Source: Dactylorhiza incarnata
Taxonomy: Eukaryota > Streptophyta > Magnoliopsida > Asparagales > Orchidaceae
DNA length: 64,000 nucleotides
Reading direction: 5' to 3'
Assembly (NCBI GenBank): GCA_033032865.1
Contig: JAWHQI010000272.1
Span: 2,914,001 to 2,978,000, forward strand
The notes under the pieces were generated by a model. It had not been told where the DNA came from. It did not search any database and worked only from the letters and a program-made list of their open reading frames with translations. Shown in pieces: positions 10,301 through 21,214 of the stretch (position 1 is the first letter of the stretch; each line of letters begins with the position of its first letter). The position numbers were made by a program, and so were the translations under genes.

Positions 10301-11447
10301 TAACATGAAAGATTTAGGACACCTATCTCAAGTCATAACAAACGAGATCTTGCATGAGCTATAAGATAGATTATCAAAATGTATGTGAATTCAAATTTTT
10401 CTAGACTTTTATCAATCTAATGTAGTTTGAAGAATGATAGGAAATGTAAGCACGAGAAGACATGAAGGAACAAATATGCATAATTTTAGTGATTTAGAAA
10501 ATAATGTTCATGCAAAAGAATATCATGCACATTCATAAGCATTTTAGTCCAATGGAAACAATTTAAAGTCAAATAGTTATTTTATCGTTCAATTTTATTT
10601 TATTTTACTTCGTAATTAATTCATTATGGTAATATGAGATAACTAGCATGAATAATATCTATTAGTTGATAATGCTAGAATAATGAGTTTGATTGCAATT
10701 GTTATACCACAAGATTAATTGAGATAATGTTGCATGTATTCAAGAGCGTGATTTAATATTTTTACATGGAATGAATCTATGATTTCATTTGATTTATTAA
10801 TATAAAGTTGATTCTATGGTTTATAATCAAATGAGATACATGCAAGTCATACTTCATTAATTCATTCATGTACTTATTATGATCACCAATCAAATGTTAG
10901 AACTAAGTGGATCTTTTGTAATGTTTGAATTTAAAGATCTTTTGATATTACATAATTATGATGGTGAAGCATGTAGCACAAGTCATATTCAATATTTTTC
11001 AGAATATTTTAAAGAAAGATTGTGAGGTGAATAGTGAATATGAAAGAAGTGAGAAGCTATTTTTGGTTAGTTTGAAGAGTTATTGTAAATTTTCTCAAAT
11101 ATAAGGGCTATCATATTCATCACACAAGATAGATAGATAATCAACACATTATGCATTTTAATTTTTTTGTTTGCCTAAGCCCTTTATTATTTAAATCCAT
11201 TTAAAATAATTTCATTAGTCTTGATAATAGTTTTAATATTTAATTAATAATGATAGTTCAAGACATTTAAGGGTAATGGATTTAAATAAAACGGATAAGT
11301 AGATCACTAAACAAAATGATATGACTTTTCAAGATACATAGAGTGATCATAGCACGATAGTTTAAGAAGAAACAAAAGAGAATAAACAAAAAGAAGGTTT
11401 AAGTATATCATGAAGTAGAGAAATGATATTTCAATTTTAATTGATCT
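7349..11447. other. AT-rich stretch without a supported gene
   Basis: About 4.1 kb with no coding signal on either strand. At 7395-7570 the plus strand repeats CTCCCCCT-type motifs; read on the minus strand these are AGGGGGAGA polypurine-like tracts, with GCTAATAACAAAGGGGGAGA much like the D3 sequence before its LTR. This suggests that at least the left edge, and perhaps all of it, is the non-coding 3' interior of minus-strand D1 with no pol. No D1 3' LTR is found between here and the A1 ORF3. 7780-8010 is a GC-richer patch I do not recognise. Confidence 0.5.
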
Positions 11448-12947
11448 CTACTTCATGCAAATGATGGGATACAAATGAATGAGAGATTTAGGTATCCAAA
11501 GAGGACCGGGTGTGACGGTTCCTTTGGGTAGCCAAATGCATCGTGTTTGCTTTTGGGGAGATGTGATTGAATGGGCCCTTTTGATTTGAGTTTGTGTTTC
11601 ATCTTTAACTTTTGGCCGCCATTCAAACATTGGTTTAATATTATTCTTATTTATCAAATTTCCATGATGATTTTGCAAAACATTCTTTATAGGAAATTTG
11701 TTTATCTTTAAGTTTATGTTGGGAGAGTGGTTATTTTGTAAATGATAATGATTTGGAATTTTATTTTCAAGCATTTGATATTCTTTATTTCCTTTATTGG
11801 ATTTATCAACATTTTGAGAAATTATATTCAACTTGCTTTTAGATATACCTTGAGATTGTGAATGAATGTTTTGAGCATTTTTCTTATTGATTTCCTTAAG
11901 CAAGTTTATTTTTTATTTTAGTTCATCATTCTTGATTTTTAAATTATGTCTAGCTTTATTATAATTTATTGTGCTATTTTTAAGAGTGGTAACAATTGAG
12001 TCAATGTGTTTTTCATATTTATCCCTATACTCATCAAATGTTTCATCCATCTCTTGAATTTCAATTTAATATTCTTCACACTTAGCACAATCATTTTTCA
12101 AGGAAGTATTTTCTAAACATAATTTTTCATTTTGTTCTTTTACTAAAATAAAATCCTTTTCAAGTTTCATGAGTTTTTCCTTAATATTATAATAATCAAA
12201 ACAAGGTTTTCTGTTTTCAAGTAAAGGACAAGATGGTGAAACCACATCACAATTTGATTCTAAATTAACATTAGCTTTTAATCTCTTATTTTCTAAATGT
12301 AAATTTTTAATAGTGATTTTCAATTTCTTGATCTTACGTTTAGCAGTTTTTAGTATATTGAAACTAGAAATGGAAGTTATCACACAAGAAGAAGATTTTG
12401 ACTTTCTTACAGCGCTTTTGGTAGAGGCAAAATATGTGCATAAAGTTCCTTCGTTATCTTTTGGTCCTTCCTCGATCACAGATGAGTTTTCATCTTCTTT
12501 TGATGTATTGTTCTCTTTCTCTATTTCAATATTCTTCATGGCTTTGCTCCGAGAGAGATCTTCTTGAATGATAATGGATGCTTGTACGTTCTTTTCCTCC
12601 TGTGTTTGTTCCACACCTACGAGAGGAAGATCATACATTTCTTCAAGAAAGTGCCATATTTTGTATGCACTAGAAAAGCAATATATGAATTTGAAAATTT
12701 CATTAGATAGACCGCAAAATAAATAATGTTTAGCTTTTCCATTTAATTGAAGTTCCATTTTATTTGATTCATTTGCAGGTCTTGCTATTGCTAAATTCCA
12801 AACTTCGATGTCTAAAGTTTTAATAAATTTTTCAATTAAGATTTTCCATCCTTTATAATTTGTCCCTTCAAATAAAGGTGGTGTAGGTGATTTTTCTTCT
12901 TCACAAAAATTTCCCCCACTAGTAGAAGCGAGATCATGAGATGCCAT
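11448..12947 (-). pseudogene. D1 Gag, two in-frame stops
   Basis: On the minus strand the ATG at 12947 (MASHDLASTSGG) opens a single frame of about 500 codons ending at 11448. It is interrupted by TAA at 12066-12068 and near 11916. Residues about 20-110 (PPLFEGTNYKGWK...KIWHFLEEMY) are the copia Gag N-terminal domain. A long Lys/Glu/Asn-rich coiled-coil-like part follows (from about residue 200), and the end is CIWLPKGTVTPGPLWIPKS, the usual C-terminus of Sirevirus Gag. No CCHC zinc knuckle is present, unlike D2, so the central part was probably deleted. Gag forms the particle that packages element RNA. Confidence 0.75.
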
Positions 12948-12980
12948 TATTCCCGGTTGTTAAGCCGATTGGAATAAAAC

Positions 12981-12997
12981 CTACCTCTGATACCACT
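12981..12997 (-). other. D1 primer binding site
   Basis: On the minus strand AGTGGTATCAGAGGTAG starts directly after the LTR end (...GATCCAACA). TGGTATCAGAG is complementary to the 3' end of plant initiator-Met tRNA, the usual copia primer. Confidence 0.9.
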
Positions 12998-13642
12998 TGT
13001 TGGATCGGTCGTCGCCCTTAGAGGGGGGGTGAATAAGGGTTTTCAAAAACTTTATATTTTATTTAGAAAAACTTTGGAATATTGCAATATTAAAACAAGA
13101 AGTCAAGTAAAACAAAAAGAGAGACAAGCTTTATTGATATTAAATAAGTTTTACAAAACTTGATCTCAATGGCGCTAGAGATCGGAGGCGAATAATAAAA
13201 ACTCTTTTTCGTTTTCTATACCGACTCGTATCCCCACGAACCGGTTGGCTTTAGCCGATCTCTCCCCAGATACGGCCTCGAGCACCCCCTAGACCTAGCC
13301 TAGATCTAGTCGCCAACACGAGGCAAATTTCAGCCCTAAGTCCTACCCCAGACCTAGTCGCCAACACGAGGCAATTTTACTAACGGGTTACAAGAAAGAT
13401 AAGAAATGAAAAGACAATAATATAAAAACTCCCTCAAGAAGAACTTCTGAAGATGGAGGCGAAGATCCGCTGTAGAATCGGCGTTTGTCGAAGCGGACTT
13501 CGTTTGGATTTGGCGTGATGGAATCCTCCTTCAGAAATTTGCAGAGCTTCGCTGGGACCTCAAGTTTCGGCCAAGATAGCCTCTGGAGTTGTAGCACTAC
13601 CTCTCTCTCTCTGATGTCCCTCTGAAATGAGAGGTGAGGGGT

Positions 13643-13652
13643 CCTTTATATA
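13643..13652 (-). promoter_or_regulatory. D1 LTR TATA box
   Basis: On the minus strand TATATAAAGG, just downstream of the palindrome cluster. This is the expected core promoter of the LTR. Confidence 0.7.
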
Positions 13653-13890
13653 GCCCAAGCGCTACCGCCGGCGCTAGCGCTACCGCCGGCGCTAGCCCGG
13701 ATTAGGCAACGATTTGTGCGACAGAATCTCCCATCCGCGGTAACCTCTTGCTCTATGCCTTATGTGCGTCACGCTACCGTCGGCGCTATCCGCTACTGCC
13801 AGGTGCTAGCATCCTTCTTAAATTGCTTCCGGAATGGCGCTAATCAACGCTATCGCCGGGCGTTATCGCTACCGCCGGCGATAGTGACCT
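13653..13890 (-). repeat. CpG palindrome cluster in D1 U3
   Basis: Repeated GCTACCGCCGGCGCTAGC-type blocks: two adjacent copies at about 13659-13696, with diverged ones at about 13770-13800 and 13850-13890. Each is a near-palindrome centred on GCCGGC. They lie immediately upstream of the TATA box on the minus strand. D2 and D3 carry different but equivalent blocks. Confidence 0.8.
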
Positions 13891-14046
13891 TGTTCGAATT
13901 GTGGCCTCAATTTTAGGGGCAGTCATCATGTGTACTCCTTGAGTCATGTGGACCTTGTAAACCTGCACACTTGAACACACAAGATCAAATACACATAGGA
14001 TTTGTTATTCTCAAACCTAGGAGATGCGGAAGACCATGTTCCAACA

Positions 14047-14453
14047 GTGGTGGCAAGACACCTTATCAAAAAATCCTTGTGTGGTTTTTAAGCACCTTAT
14101 CAAAAGCTTATTGGTGTGTGGACACCTTATCAAAAACCCCTTGGTGCCAGGGCACCTGATCAACCCTCCTAGTGGATTCCTACCAAGGGTGGTAGAAGAG
14201 TAGACGTACCCAGATTTATTGGGGAACTACTATAGCTCCTTGTGTCTTCTGTGCTTGCTTATTCTTCTGTGCTTGTGCTGTGTGATTTTCTTTTTACTAT
14301 TTCTGTCTTTATCTTTAACTCTCACTGATTACATATATACTTAAACAGTATTTTAAATTCCGCTATAAAACTAAATAAAAAGTTTTAATACTCTATTCAC
14401 CCCCCCCCCCCCCCCCCCCTTTAGAGTAACTTAAGATCTGACCTCCACTTTCA
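14047..14453 (+). repeat. A2 5' LTR, 3' remnant
   Basis: Matches the last part of the A2 3' LTR: CACCTTATCAAAA-type repeats, GGTGGTAGAAGAGTAGACGT, GGGGAACTACTAT, then a 20-nt C tract (14400-14419) and CCACTTTCA. About 1.2 kb of its left part is missing where D1 abuts. At 14453/14454 it jumps straight to the protease coding region. Confidence 0.85.
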
Positions 14454-17400
14454 CAAAGTGATCTTTGGAGACTCCAACTGTGGACAAACCAAGGCTATGG
14501 ACAGATCAAAGTTGGAGCAGTCACCTTCAAAGAGGTAGCTTATATCAAGGGTCTGAAGCACAACCTCATCAGCATAAGCCAGTTATGTGATGAAGGTTAT
14601 CAGGTAACTTTTAATAATTCCTTATGTCTTATTACCAATAATAAAAACATTAATGTGTTATCTGGTATTAGACATGGAAATATTTATTTAGTCAATTTTG
14701 ACTCTGCCAACTCAGATATTTGTTTATTTAATTCTATAAGTAAAAAAAAATGAATTATGGCCTAAAAGGCTTGCACATTAACCTTAGAACTATCTCTAAG
14801 CTCTCTAAGGACAATCTTGTTAGAGGACTGCCTTCTGGTTCATACAAGAAGGAAGGACTCTGTTGGGCTTGTCAATTAGGTAAGCAGACCAAGAGTAGTT
14901 TTAAATCTTTATCCAAGAGTGATTCACCTAGGATTTTGTATTTACTGCATTTGGATCTTTTTGGACCCACTGCAATACAAAGTCTAGGAGGGAAGCATTA
15001 CTCTCTAGTTATTGTAGATGACTTCTCAAGATTCACTTGGGTGTTCTTTCTTATGAACAAGTCTGACACTTTCAGTGTTCTGACAGACTTTCTCAGGCCC
15101 ATCAAGAATGAGTACTCTACTCTAGTTACATTGATCAGAAGTGATCATGGCACTGAGTTTGAATCTCTTTTGATGAGAGAATTCTGTGGAAAAGATGGGA
15201 TCAGGCAGTGTTTCTCTGCTCCGAGAACTCCTCAACACAATGGGGTAACTGAAAGGAAAAATAGAACCCTAATTGAATCAGCAACTACATTGTTTACTGA
15301 TGCAAACTTGACTCTCTTTTTGGGCAGAGGCAGTGAACACAGCAAATTATGTGTTGAACAGAAGCCTGATACATAGACTTAAGGGCAAAACTCCCTATGA
15401 ATTACTCAAGAATAAAAAGCCTAAGGTTAACTATTTTAAGATATTTTGCTGTAAATGATATGTGCATAACAATGGCAAGAAGTATCTAAGGAAATTTGAA
15501 GCAAAAGCAGCTGAAGGAATATTCCTTGGATATTCTCTTTCTAGTAAAGCATACAGAGTTTACAACAAATATACTCTTAAGATAGAAGAGTCCATGCATG
15601 TATATTTTGATGAGACTAACATGTTAATTAAAGAGAGGAACACCACCTCTACCAAAAATACTTTGCAGGTACCAGCTCTATGTGAAGAGCTTAATGGATT
15701 GGATCTACAGAATAAAGATTCTCTACTTCCATCAAATGAAATAATTGAAGACAGTGAAGAAGAGGATAATCCAGATCTTGCTGACAACTTAAATCAAGTG
15801 ACAGCTGAACAAGTCCCTCAAGTGGAAACTATTGTTGAACCAACTCCAACTGTTGATCACATCACAGCTAGAGATCATACAATATCTCAAGTGATTTGAG
15901 ATATTTCAGCAGGTGTTCAAACAAGGCATCAACTACACCAAAATCAAATGCACACTTGTTTCCAATCCCAGATTGAACCTCAATCCATAAAAGATGCAGA
16001 ACAAGATCCAAACTAGATTCTTGCAATGCAAGAGGAGCTCAACCAATATGAAAGGAACAAGGTTTGGGATTTGGTTCCAAGACCAAAAGGCCATCCAGTC
16101 ATTGGCACCAAGTGGGTCTTCAGGAACAAGCTAGATGATCAAGGCAACATAGTAAGAAATAAAGCAAGATTGGTAGCCCAAGGATATTCACAGGAAGAAG
16201 GAATTGACTATGATCAGACCTTTGCTCCTGTTGCAAGACTTGAAGCTATCAGGATTTTTCTGGCCTTTGCTGCATTCAAGAAATTCAAAGTATACCAGAT
16301 GGATGTGAAGAGTGCATTCTTGAATGGAGACATCAAAGAAGAAGTCTATGTGGAACAACCACCAGGTTTCATCTCTCCAACTCACTCCTCTTATGTATTT
16401 AAGCTTAATAAAGCTCTATATGGTCTCAAACAAGCTCCCATAGCATGGTATGAGACCTTAGCTAATTTTCTTTTGGAGAACAATTTCTGTAGAGGCATAG
16501 TTGATAAAACCTTATTTTTCAGGATACATAAAAATCAAACTTTACTAGTTCAAATATATGTAGATGATATCATATTTGGCTCTACTGATTCAAATTTATG
16601 CAAAAGGTTTTCTAACCTAATGCAATCTAAATTTTAAATGAGTAGTATGGGTGAATTATCATACTTCCTTGGTCTTCAAGTGAATCAAACTCCAAATGAC
16701 ATACCTGAAGCTTCCATTATGAAAACACTCATGCCCTCAAATGTTGTTGTAGATAATGATGAATCAGGGAAACCTGTTGATCAGAAAGTATATAGAGCAA
16801 TTGTTGGCCCATTACTTTATTTAACAGCAAGTAGGCCTGATATAATGTTTGCTACCTGTATTTGTGCTAGGTTTCAAGTTAACCCCAAAGAATCTCACCT
16901 AATTTTATTAAAAAGAATTTTGAGATATATAAAGGGTTGTCCAAATCTAGGACTCTGGTATCCAATAGCTTCAGAATTTGAATTAACTGGATTCTCAGAT
17001 TCTGATTATGCTGGATGCGGAGTAGATAGGAAAAGCACACCAGGAACTTGTCAGTTTCTTGGTGATAGGCTTGTGTCTTGGTTTTGTAAGAAACAAACAT
17101 CTGTGTCTACATCAACAGCTGAAGCTGAATACATAGCTACAGGCAGTTGCTGCTCACAGATATTGTGGATACAAAATCAGCTCCTAGGCTATGGTATCAA
17201 CCTAAATAATTCAATTATATTTTGTGACAATACTAGTGCAATATCTATAGCACAAAATCCAGTACTCCATAGTAGGACTAAACACATAGAAATTAGGCAC
17301 CACTTTATCAGAGATAATGTGGATAAAAATAAAATTTGCCTACAATTTATTCCTACTGACTTACAAAGAACTGATATTTTCACCAAACCCTTGGATGAAA

Positions 17401-17459
17401 AGAAATATATCTTCTTTATAAATCAGCTAGGATTGATAGATGGAGATCCAATCAATTAA
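14454..17459 (+). pseudogene. A2 pol: protease end, integrase, RT, RNase H
   Basis: A broken copia polyprotein. The protease lacks its DSG active site because of the deletion at 14453. Integrase (14750-15376) has CWACQLGK of the zinc finger, LHLDLFGP, RSDHGTEF and PQHNGVTERKNR, so its acidic residues are kept. RT (16026-16637) has [12 protein letters not shown] and the catalytic [12 protein letters not shown]. RNase H (16638-17459) has FSDSDYAGC and STAEAEYIA, and ends DGDPIN. Lesions: frame changes near 14740 and 15380, TGA at 15897-15899, TAG near 16014, TAA at 16635-16637 where A3 has Glu, and about 50 bp missing near 16700. It cannot make a full Pol. Confidence 0.9.
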
Positions 17460-17490
17460 AAAAAATTAAATTTTCTACTTATCCCATCTC

Positions 17491-17600
17491 TTCATCGAAC
17501 TGAGATCGACGAAATCTAGTTGTTTGTCGAACGGAGATCGACGAAGTCATCTAGATCGTCGAATTGAGATCGACAAAAACATAGTTTTCGTCGAACGCGG
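17491..17600 (+). repeat. A2 spacer hairpin units
   Basis: Three 23-nt units with 8-nt arms and 7-nt loops. TTCATCGA/TCGACGAA at 17491-17513, TTTGTCGA/TCGACGAA at 17523-17545, ATCGTCGA/TCGACAAA at 17555-17577, and a decayed fourth at about 17587. Pairing is worse here than in A1: each unit has one or two mismatches or wobbles. Confidence 0.85.
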
Positions 17601-17731
17601 TTTTGATGAAGTCTATTTTTCTGAATCTTTCCTTATAATCAAATCTTTTATTTCATTTTAACTGTATGCCTACAGAATTGCTTCTCTTCCAGTTCCTTTG
17701 CACTTGATCTCTATTTTCTTTTGCAGGAACA

Positions 17732-17843
17732 ATGGCAATATTTCTTCAAAAAGATTGCATCCTTCCCTACCTCCTCATATGTCCCTTCTTCTAGGGGCCT
17801 AGCTTCAGGCCTTCCTGAAACAAGGCAGGGGGAGATATCTTGA
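17732..17843 (+). pseudogene. A2 ORF3 remnant with internal deletion
   Basis: The ORF3 leader, acceptor-like TTTTGCAGG and ATG (17732) are kept. After MAIF the sequence jumps to the part that in A1 lies near 5740-5830 (TCCCTTCTTCTAGGGG, then AGGCAGGGGGAGAT). About 1.3 kb of coding is missing and only about 20 codons remain open. A3 has the same join (AGATTGCATCCTTCCCTACC). Confidence 0.85.
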
Positions 17844-18411
17844 AGAAGCTCCTTTTTGTTAAGGTGAGATGTTTTGAAGAAACTCCTTTATGATAGAGGG
17901 AGATGTTTTATGAAGATGCTCAAAGTTTCAAGGGGAGATGTTGTATGAAAAAGAAAAATCATTCAGTTGATGAAGAAGCGTGTTTTCAGTTTTGATAAAG
18001 CTCACAGCAGTTTGCAGTTTTAGTTTTGTTTCAGATTCAGATATAGCAGATTCAAATGCAGATAAGTAGCAAAGCAGATTAAGAAATAATTTTTGTTAGA
18101 GCAGATTCAATTCAGATCAACAAAGTCAAAAAGCTGAAAAATGCAGATTCAGAACTATTGTTTGATATAGCAAATACAGCTCAGATAATCAAATCCAGAA
18201 AGCTGAAGGCAATGTCAGAATTCAGAGAAAGACAAAAGGTTCTGATTTATTTGTGTTTATTAGTTTTGTTTTTCAATGTAAAACTCAAAACTCAGAGTAT
18301 CATATTTTATATCTGCTGAAATATTTAAAATCTATCAGATATATATGCTCTGTTGTTTTGTTGTTTTGTTGTTTATTTTATTATTCAATTTTGTCAAATA
18401 GTGTCCTAACC
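17844..18411 (+). other. A2 3' untranslated region
   Basis: Non-coding. It contains several purine tracts of the type GGGGGAGAT or AGGGAGATGTT (about 17827, 17915, 17930), resembling extra copies of the polypurine tract, and CAGATT/CAGAAAGCTGAA repeats. No gene seen. Confidence 0.7.
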
Positions 18412-18426
18412 CAAATAGGGGGAGAT
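18412..18426 (+). other. A2 polypurine tract
   Basis: AAATAGGGGGAGAT directly before the LTR start TGTTGGAACAACC. It primes plus-strand DNA synthesis. Confidence 0.9.
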
Positions 18427-20069
18427 TGTTGGAACAACCCTATTACTGATTTGGGCTAGGATCACTATCTGTTTATTAGGACTAAGTTGACCCCAATGTA
18501 TAGTCTAAAGGGTCAAGGTTTTAGGCTGTTAGAACTAAGGAAAAGATAAGTTTTCTGCTTTCGACGAACTCCATACTGCGTTCGACGAACTCTATCCTGC
18601 GTTCGACGAACGGCATGCTCCTGCGTTCGACGAACTTGCCAAGGTTCTGCATTCGACGAACTCCTCTCTGCGTTCGACGAAATGCTCTCAGCGGTCGATG
18701 AAAGCTCGTCTCAGCGGCTGATGAACTTCAGTCTCAGCGGTTGACCAAGTCTCAGCGTTTGACCAAGTCTCAGCGGTTGACGAATTAATTCAGATCGACG
18801 AAAGTTCTTCTCAGATCGACGAACTCAGTTCTTCCAGGCAGATTTATCAGTTTATGTTTGAGATCGACGAACTCAAGATTGTGTTCGACAAAATTTGTTC
18901 AGATCGACGAAATTTGTGTTCAGTTCAGTATTTCAGACAGATTACTTTTATTTTATTCTTTGAACTCAGATTATCAGCAATGACTCTATTTATTCCAGAT
19001 AAGTCAAGGATATTATCTTTCCTTTTTATTTTATTACTTTCCATTCTCTTCCCGAGAAAATAGTCGTTTGGCAGAAAAGGATACATTAATTAAAAAGGAA
19101 AAGGAATTAAAGTTTTGGTTTGCAGTTCCAAGAAATAATCCTCCAGATTATTTTATTCCTTATTCAGAGGATTTGAATTTCAAATCAGTGATATATTATC
19201 AAAAGAAATAAGGAAGAAGATATACAGTAGTATTACATTGCAGCAGTACAGCAAGAGAAAGAGGAAGGAGTCGGGAAAAAGAAATACAGGAAGAAAGAAA
19301 AAGCTTTACAGATCTTCATCTTCCTCAAGCAACAATCTTATTCTCTGAGAACAACATCAACATTCTTATCTCAGATCTCTGCTGCAAGTTCTAGATCTTC
19401 AAAGAGCAACAAATAATCTGAGAAACATTTGTCTCCCAGATTCATCAGCTATCAGGAAGATCTACATTCAAGATAAAGCTCCATCCTCAACTGTCAACCA
19501 TTTCAATCAGACTGGGGGAGCTATACATCATACAATCCACTAGAGTCTTCTCTCATATTATTTACAGAGAAGAACATCTTAACCCTCTTTATCCCATTCT
19601 GTACAGGGTTATAATTCCCTTCAAAAGTTAACCCCTTGGAGGCAGGGCACCTGAACAAAAACCTGTAGTTTGGTTAGAGCACCTGATCAAAAGCTCATTG
19701 GTGTTTGGACACCTGATCAAAAATCCATTGGTGATAGCGCACCTGAACAAAAACCTAATGGAATCCTACCAAGGGTGGTAGAAGAGTAGACGTACCCAGG
19801 TTTATTGGGGAACTACTATAAAATCCTTGTGTCCTCTGTGTTCTTGTTTATTTTTCTGTATTGTGTTGTGTGCTCTCTTTGTGTTTGTTTTTATTACTCA
19901 CTCAGTACACTTATATATATTTATCACTATTTTAATTCCGATATAAAAATAAGTGAAAATCTTTTTAATACTCTATTCACCCCCCCCCCCCCCCCGCTAG
20001 AGTGACTTTAAGATCTAGCCTCACTTTCAATTGGTATCAGAGGATACATCTGATATCAGAGGACTTTCA
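18427..20069 (+). repeat. A2 3' LTR (1643 bp)
   Basis: Starts TGTTGGAACAACCC and ends GACTTTCA. U3 (about 18560-18920) holds a dozen TTCGACGAA motifs mixed with CTCAGCGG motifs. About 19640-19760 has four CACCTGA(T/A)CAAAA repeats. A 16-nt C tract lies at 19980-19995. The end contains ATTGGTATCAGAGG (from 20030), a copy of the primer site lying inside the LTR, followed by a second partial copy ATCAGAGG before the true end. Confidence 0.85.
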
Positions 20070-21165
20070 CATTGCAATCTTCGTCCGTTGATTCATGACT
20101 CCTCCCCATAAGGTACAAATTTGCCTCATCACTATCGCTTAAAGTTGACTCCTTTGAACATTCGGATGAAGAGTCATCCCATGTTGCAGCCTTCAAAACC
20201 TTCTTCTTTTCTCTTTCTTTATGTCGCTTTTCTTTTTGTACTTTTAGGTACTTTGGGCTTTGGCTTGTTATATGCTCGGTATTCCTGCAATGGAAGCACT
20301 CGGGAGGAGGCCTCTCTTCATCGTCGTCGCTTGATTTTTCCTTTTTCTCTCTTTTGGAAGATGAGCCTTTTCGGAAGTACTTATGGAAAGTATTCCTCCT
20401 TTCTGGATTCTTCATGAACTTTGTGAAATATTTCACAAAAGACTCTCCTCGTCCTCTTCCTCTTTGTCATCCTCTTTCCTTGACTTTAGTGCCAAGGCTT
20501 TCTTCTTTGGCTCTTTGTTGTATTCTTCATTTTGGATTTTGAGTTCTACCTCATGGAGGCTCTCAATCTGGAGCCGTCTTAGAAGCGATTCTGAAATAGC
20601 TGTCACCTTTGGATTGAACTTCAGGGGGAGAGATCGAAGGATATTCCTCACCAAGTCACCATTCGAGAAGGTTTTTCCAAGGATCTTTAAGGCGTTTACG
20701 ATCTTGGTAAAACGTGTGTATATCGAGTCCACGTCCTCATCTGGATCCATTCTGAATCTTTCAAACTTTGATTCTAGTTGGAAGAGTTTGAGTCTTTAAC
20801 CTGAAAGGTAGCTTCAAGAGTTATTTCTAGTAAATTCCAAATGTCATAAGCAATTTCACAAACACAAACTCTATTAAATTCAGTCTTATCTAATGCGCAA
20901 AATAAAGCATTCATAGCTTTAGCATTATTTTTACATTTATTTTTTCCCCATCATCCCATCTATCTCTAGGCGTGTCTATGGTTACCTCTCCAACAACATA
21001 AGTAGGAGTGGTATATGGTGTTTCGACACTAGCCCAGATATCTACATCTAAACTTATTAGAAAGTAACGCATTCGCGTTCTCCAATAGTTATAGTCGGTT
21101 GCGGTGAAAAGTGGAGGTCTACTTATTCCTTGCCCCTCATGAAAAGCGAGATCACGGAATGGCAT
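20070..21165 (-). pseudogene. D2 Gag, truncated and frameshifted
   Basis: Minus strand, start MPFRDLAFHEGQG at 21165. The N-terminal copia Gag domain is PPLFTATDYNYWRTRMRYFLISLDVDIW. After a gap with a frame change (about 20751-20910) it resumes (MDPDEDVDSIYTRFTKIVNALK, then ILRSLPLKFNPKV), then shifts frame near 20435 to a basic part with CFHCRNTEHITSQS. That is a CCHC zinc knuckle whose last cysteine has become serine. The A2 insertion cuts it at 20070. Confidence 0.8.
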
Positions 21166-21197
21166 TATTGTCGGTTGTTAAGCCGATTTGGAGTAAC

Positions 21198-21214
21198 CTG
21201 GCTCAGATACCACT
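21198..21214 (-). other. D2 primer binding site
   Basis: On the minus strand AGTGGTATCTGAGCCAG directly follows the LTR end (GATCCAACA). It matches initiator-Met tRNA except for one base in TATCAGAGC. Confidence 0.85.

Larger units (their letters stand above)
11448..14046 (-). mobile_element. D1: family D Sirevirus-like copia, minus strand
   Basis: Reading right to left on the minus strand: LTR (14046-12998), primer site (12997-12981) and Gag (12947-11448). No protease, integrase or RT follows, and no 3' LTR is found. The LTR right edge (TTCCAACA at 14039-14046) abuts the middle of a family A LTR, so D1 appears to have inserted into the A2 5' LTR. Confidence 0.75.
12998..14046 (-). repeat. 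D1 5' LTR (1049 bp)
   Basis: On the minus strand the LTR begins TGTTGGAACATGG (right edge 14046) and ends GATCCAACA (left edge 12998), with 7-bp inverted ends TGTTGGA/TCCAACA. Near its 3' end a TTCACCCCCCC run (G tract at 13023-13029 on plus) sits in the place of the C tracts of families A to C. A TATA box and a palindrome cluster mark the U3. It also holds three similar blocks with CGCCAACACGAGGC-like text. Confidence 0.85.
14047..20069 (+). mobile_element. A2: family A Sirevirus-like copia
   Basis: Truncated 5' LTR, a deletion joining the LTR end directly to the protease region (primer site and gag lost), pol, spacer, deleted ORF3, polypurine tract and a complete 3' LTR. It is inserted in the minus-strand Gag of D2: the right flank CATTG (20070-20074) starts D2 Gag sequence. 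The left target copy is not found because D1 disrupts the 5' LTR. Confidence 0.85.

Noticed and set aside
20030..20069. A second element starting directly after the A2 3' LTR because a primer site follows
   Set aside because: The A3 target duplication shows the primer-like sequence belongs to the LTR end; D2 Gag starts right after it on the other strand.
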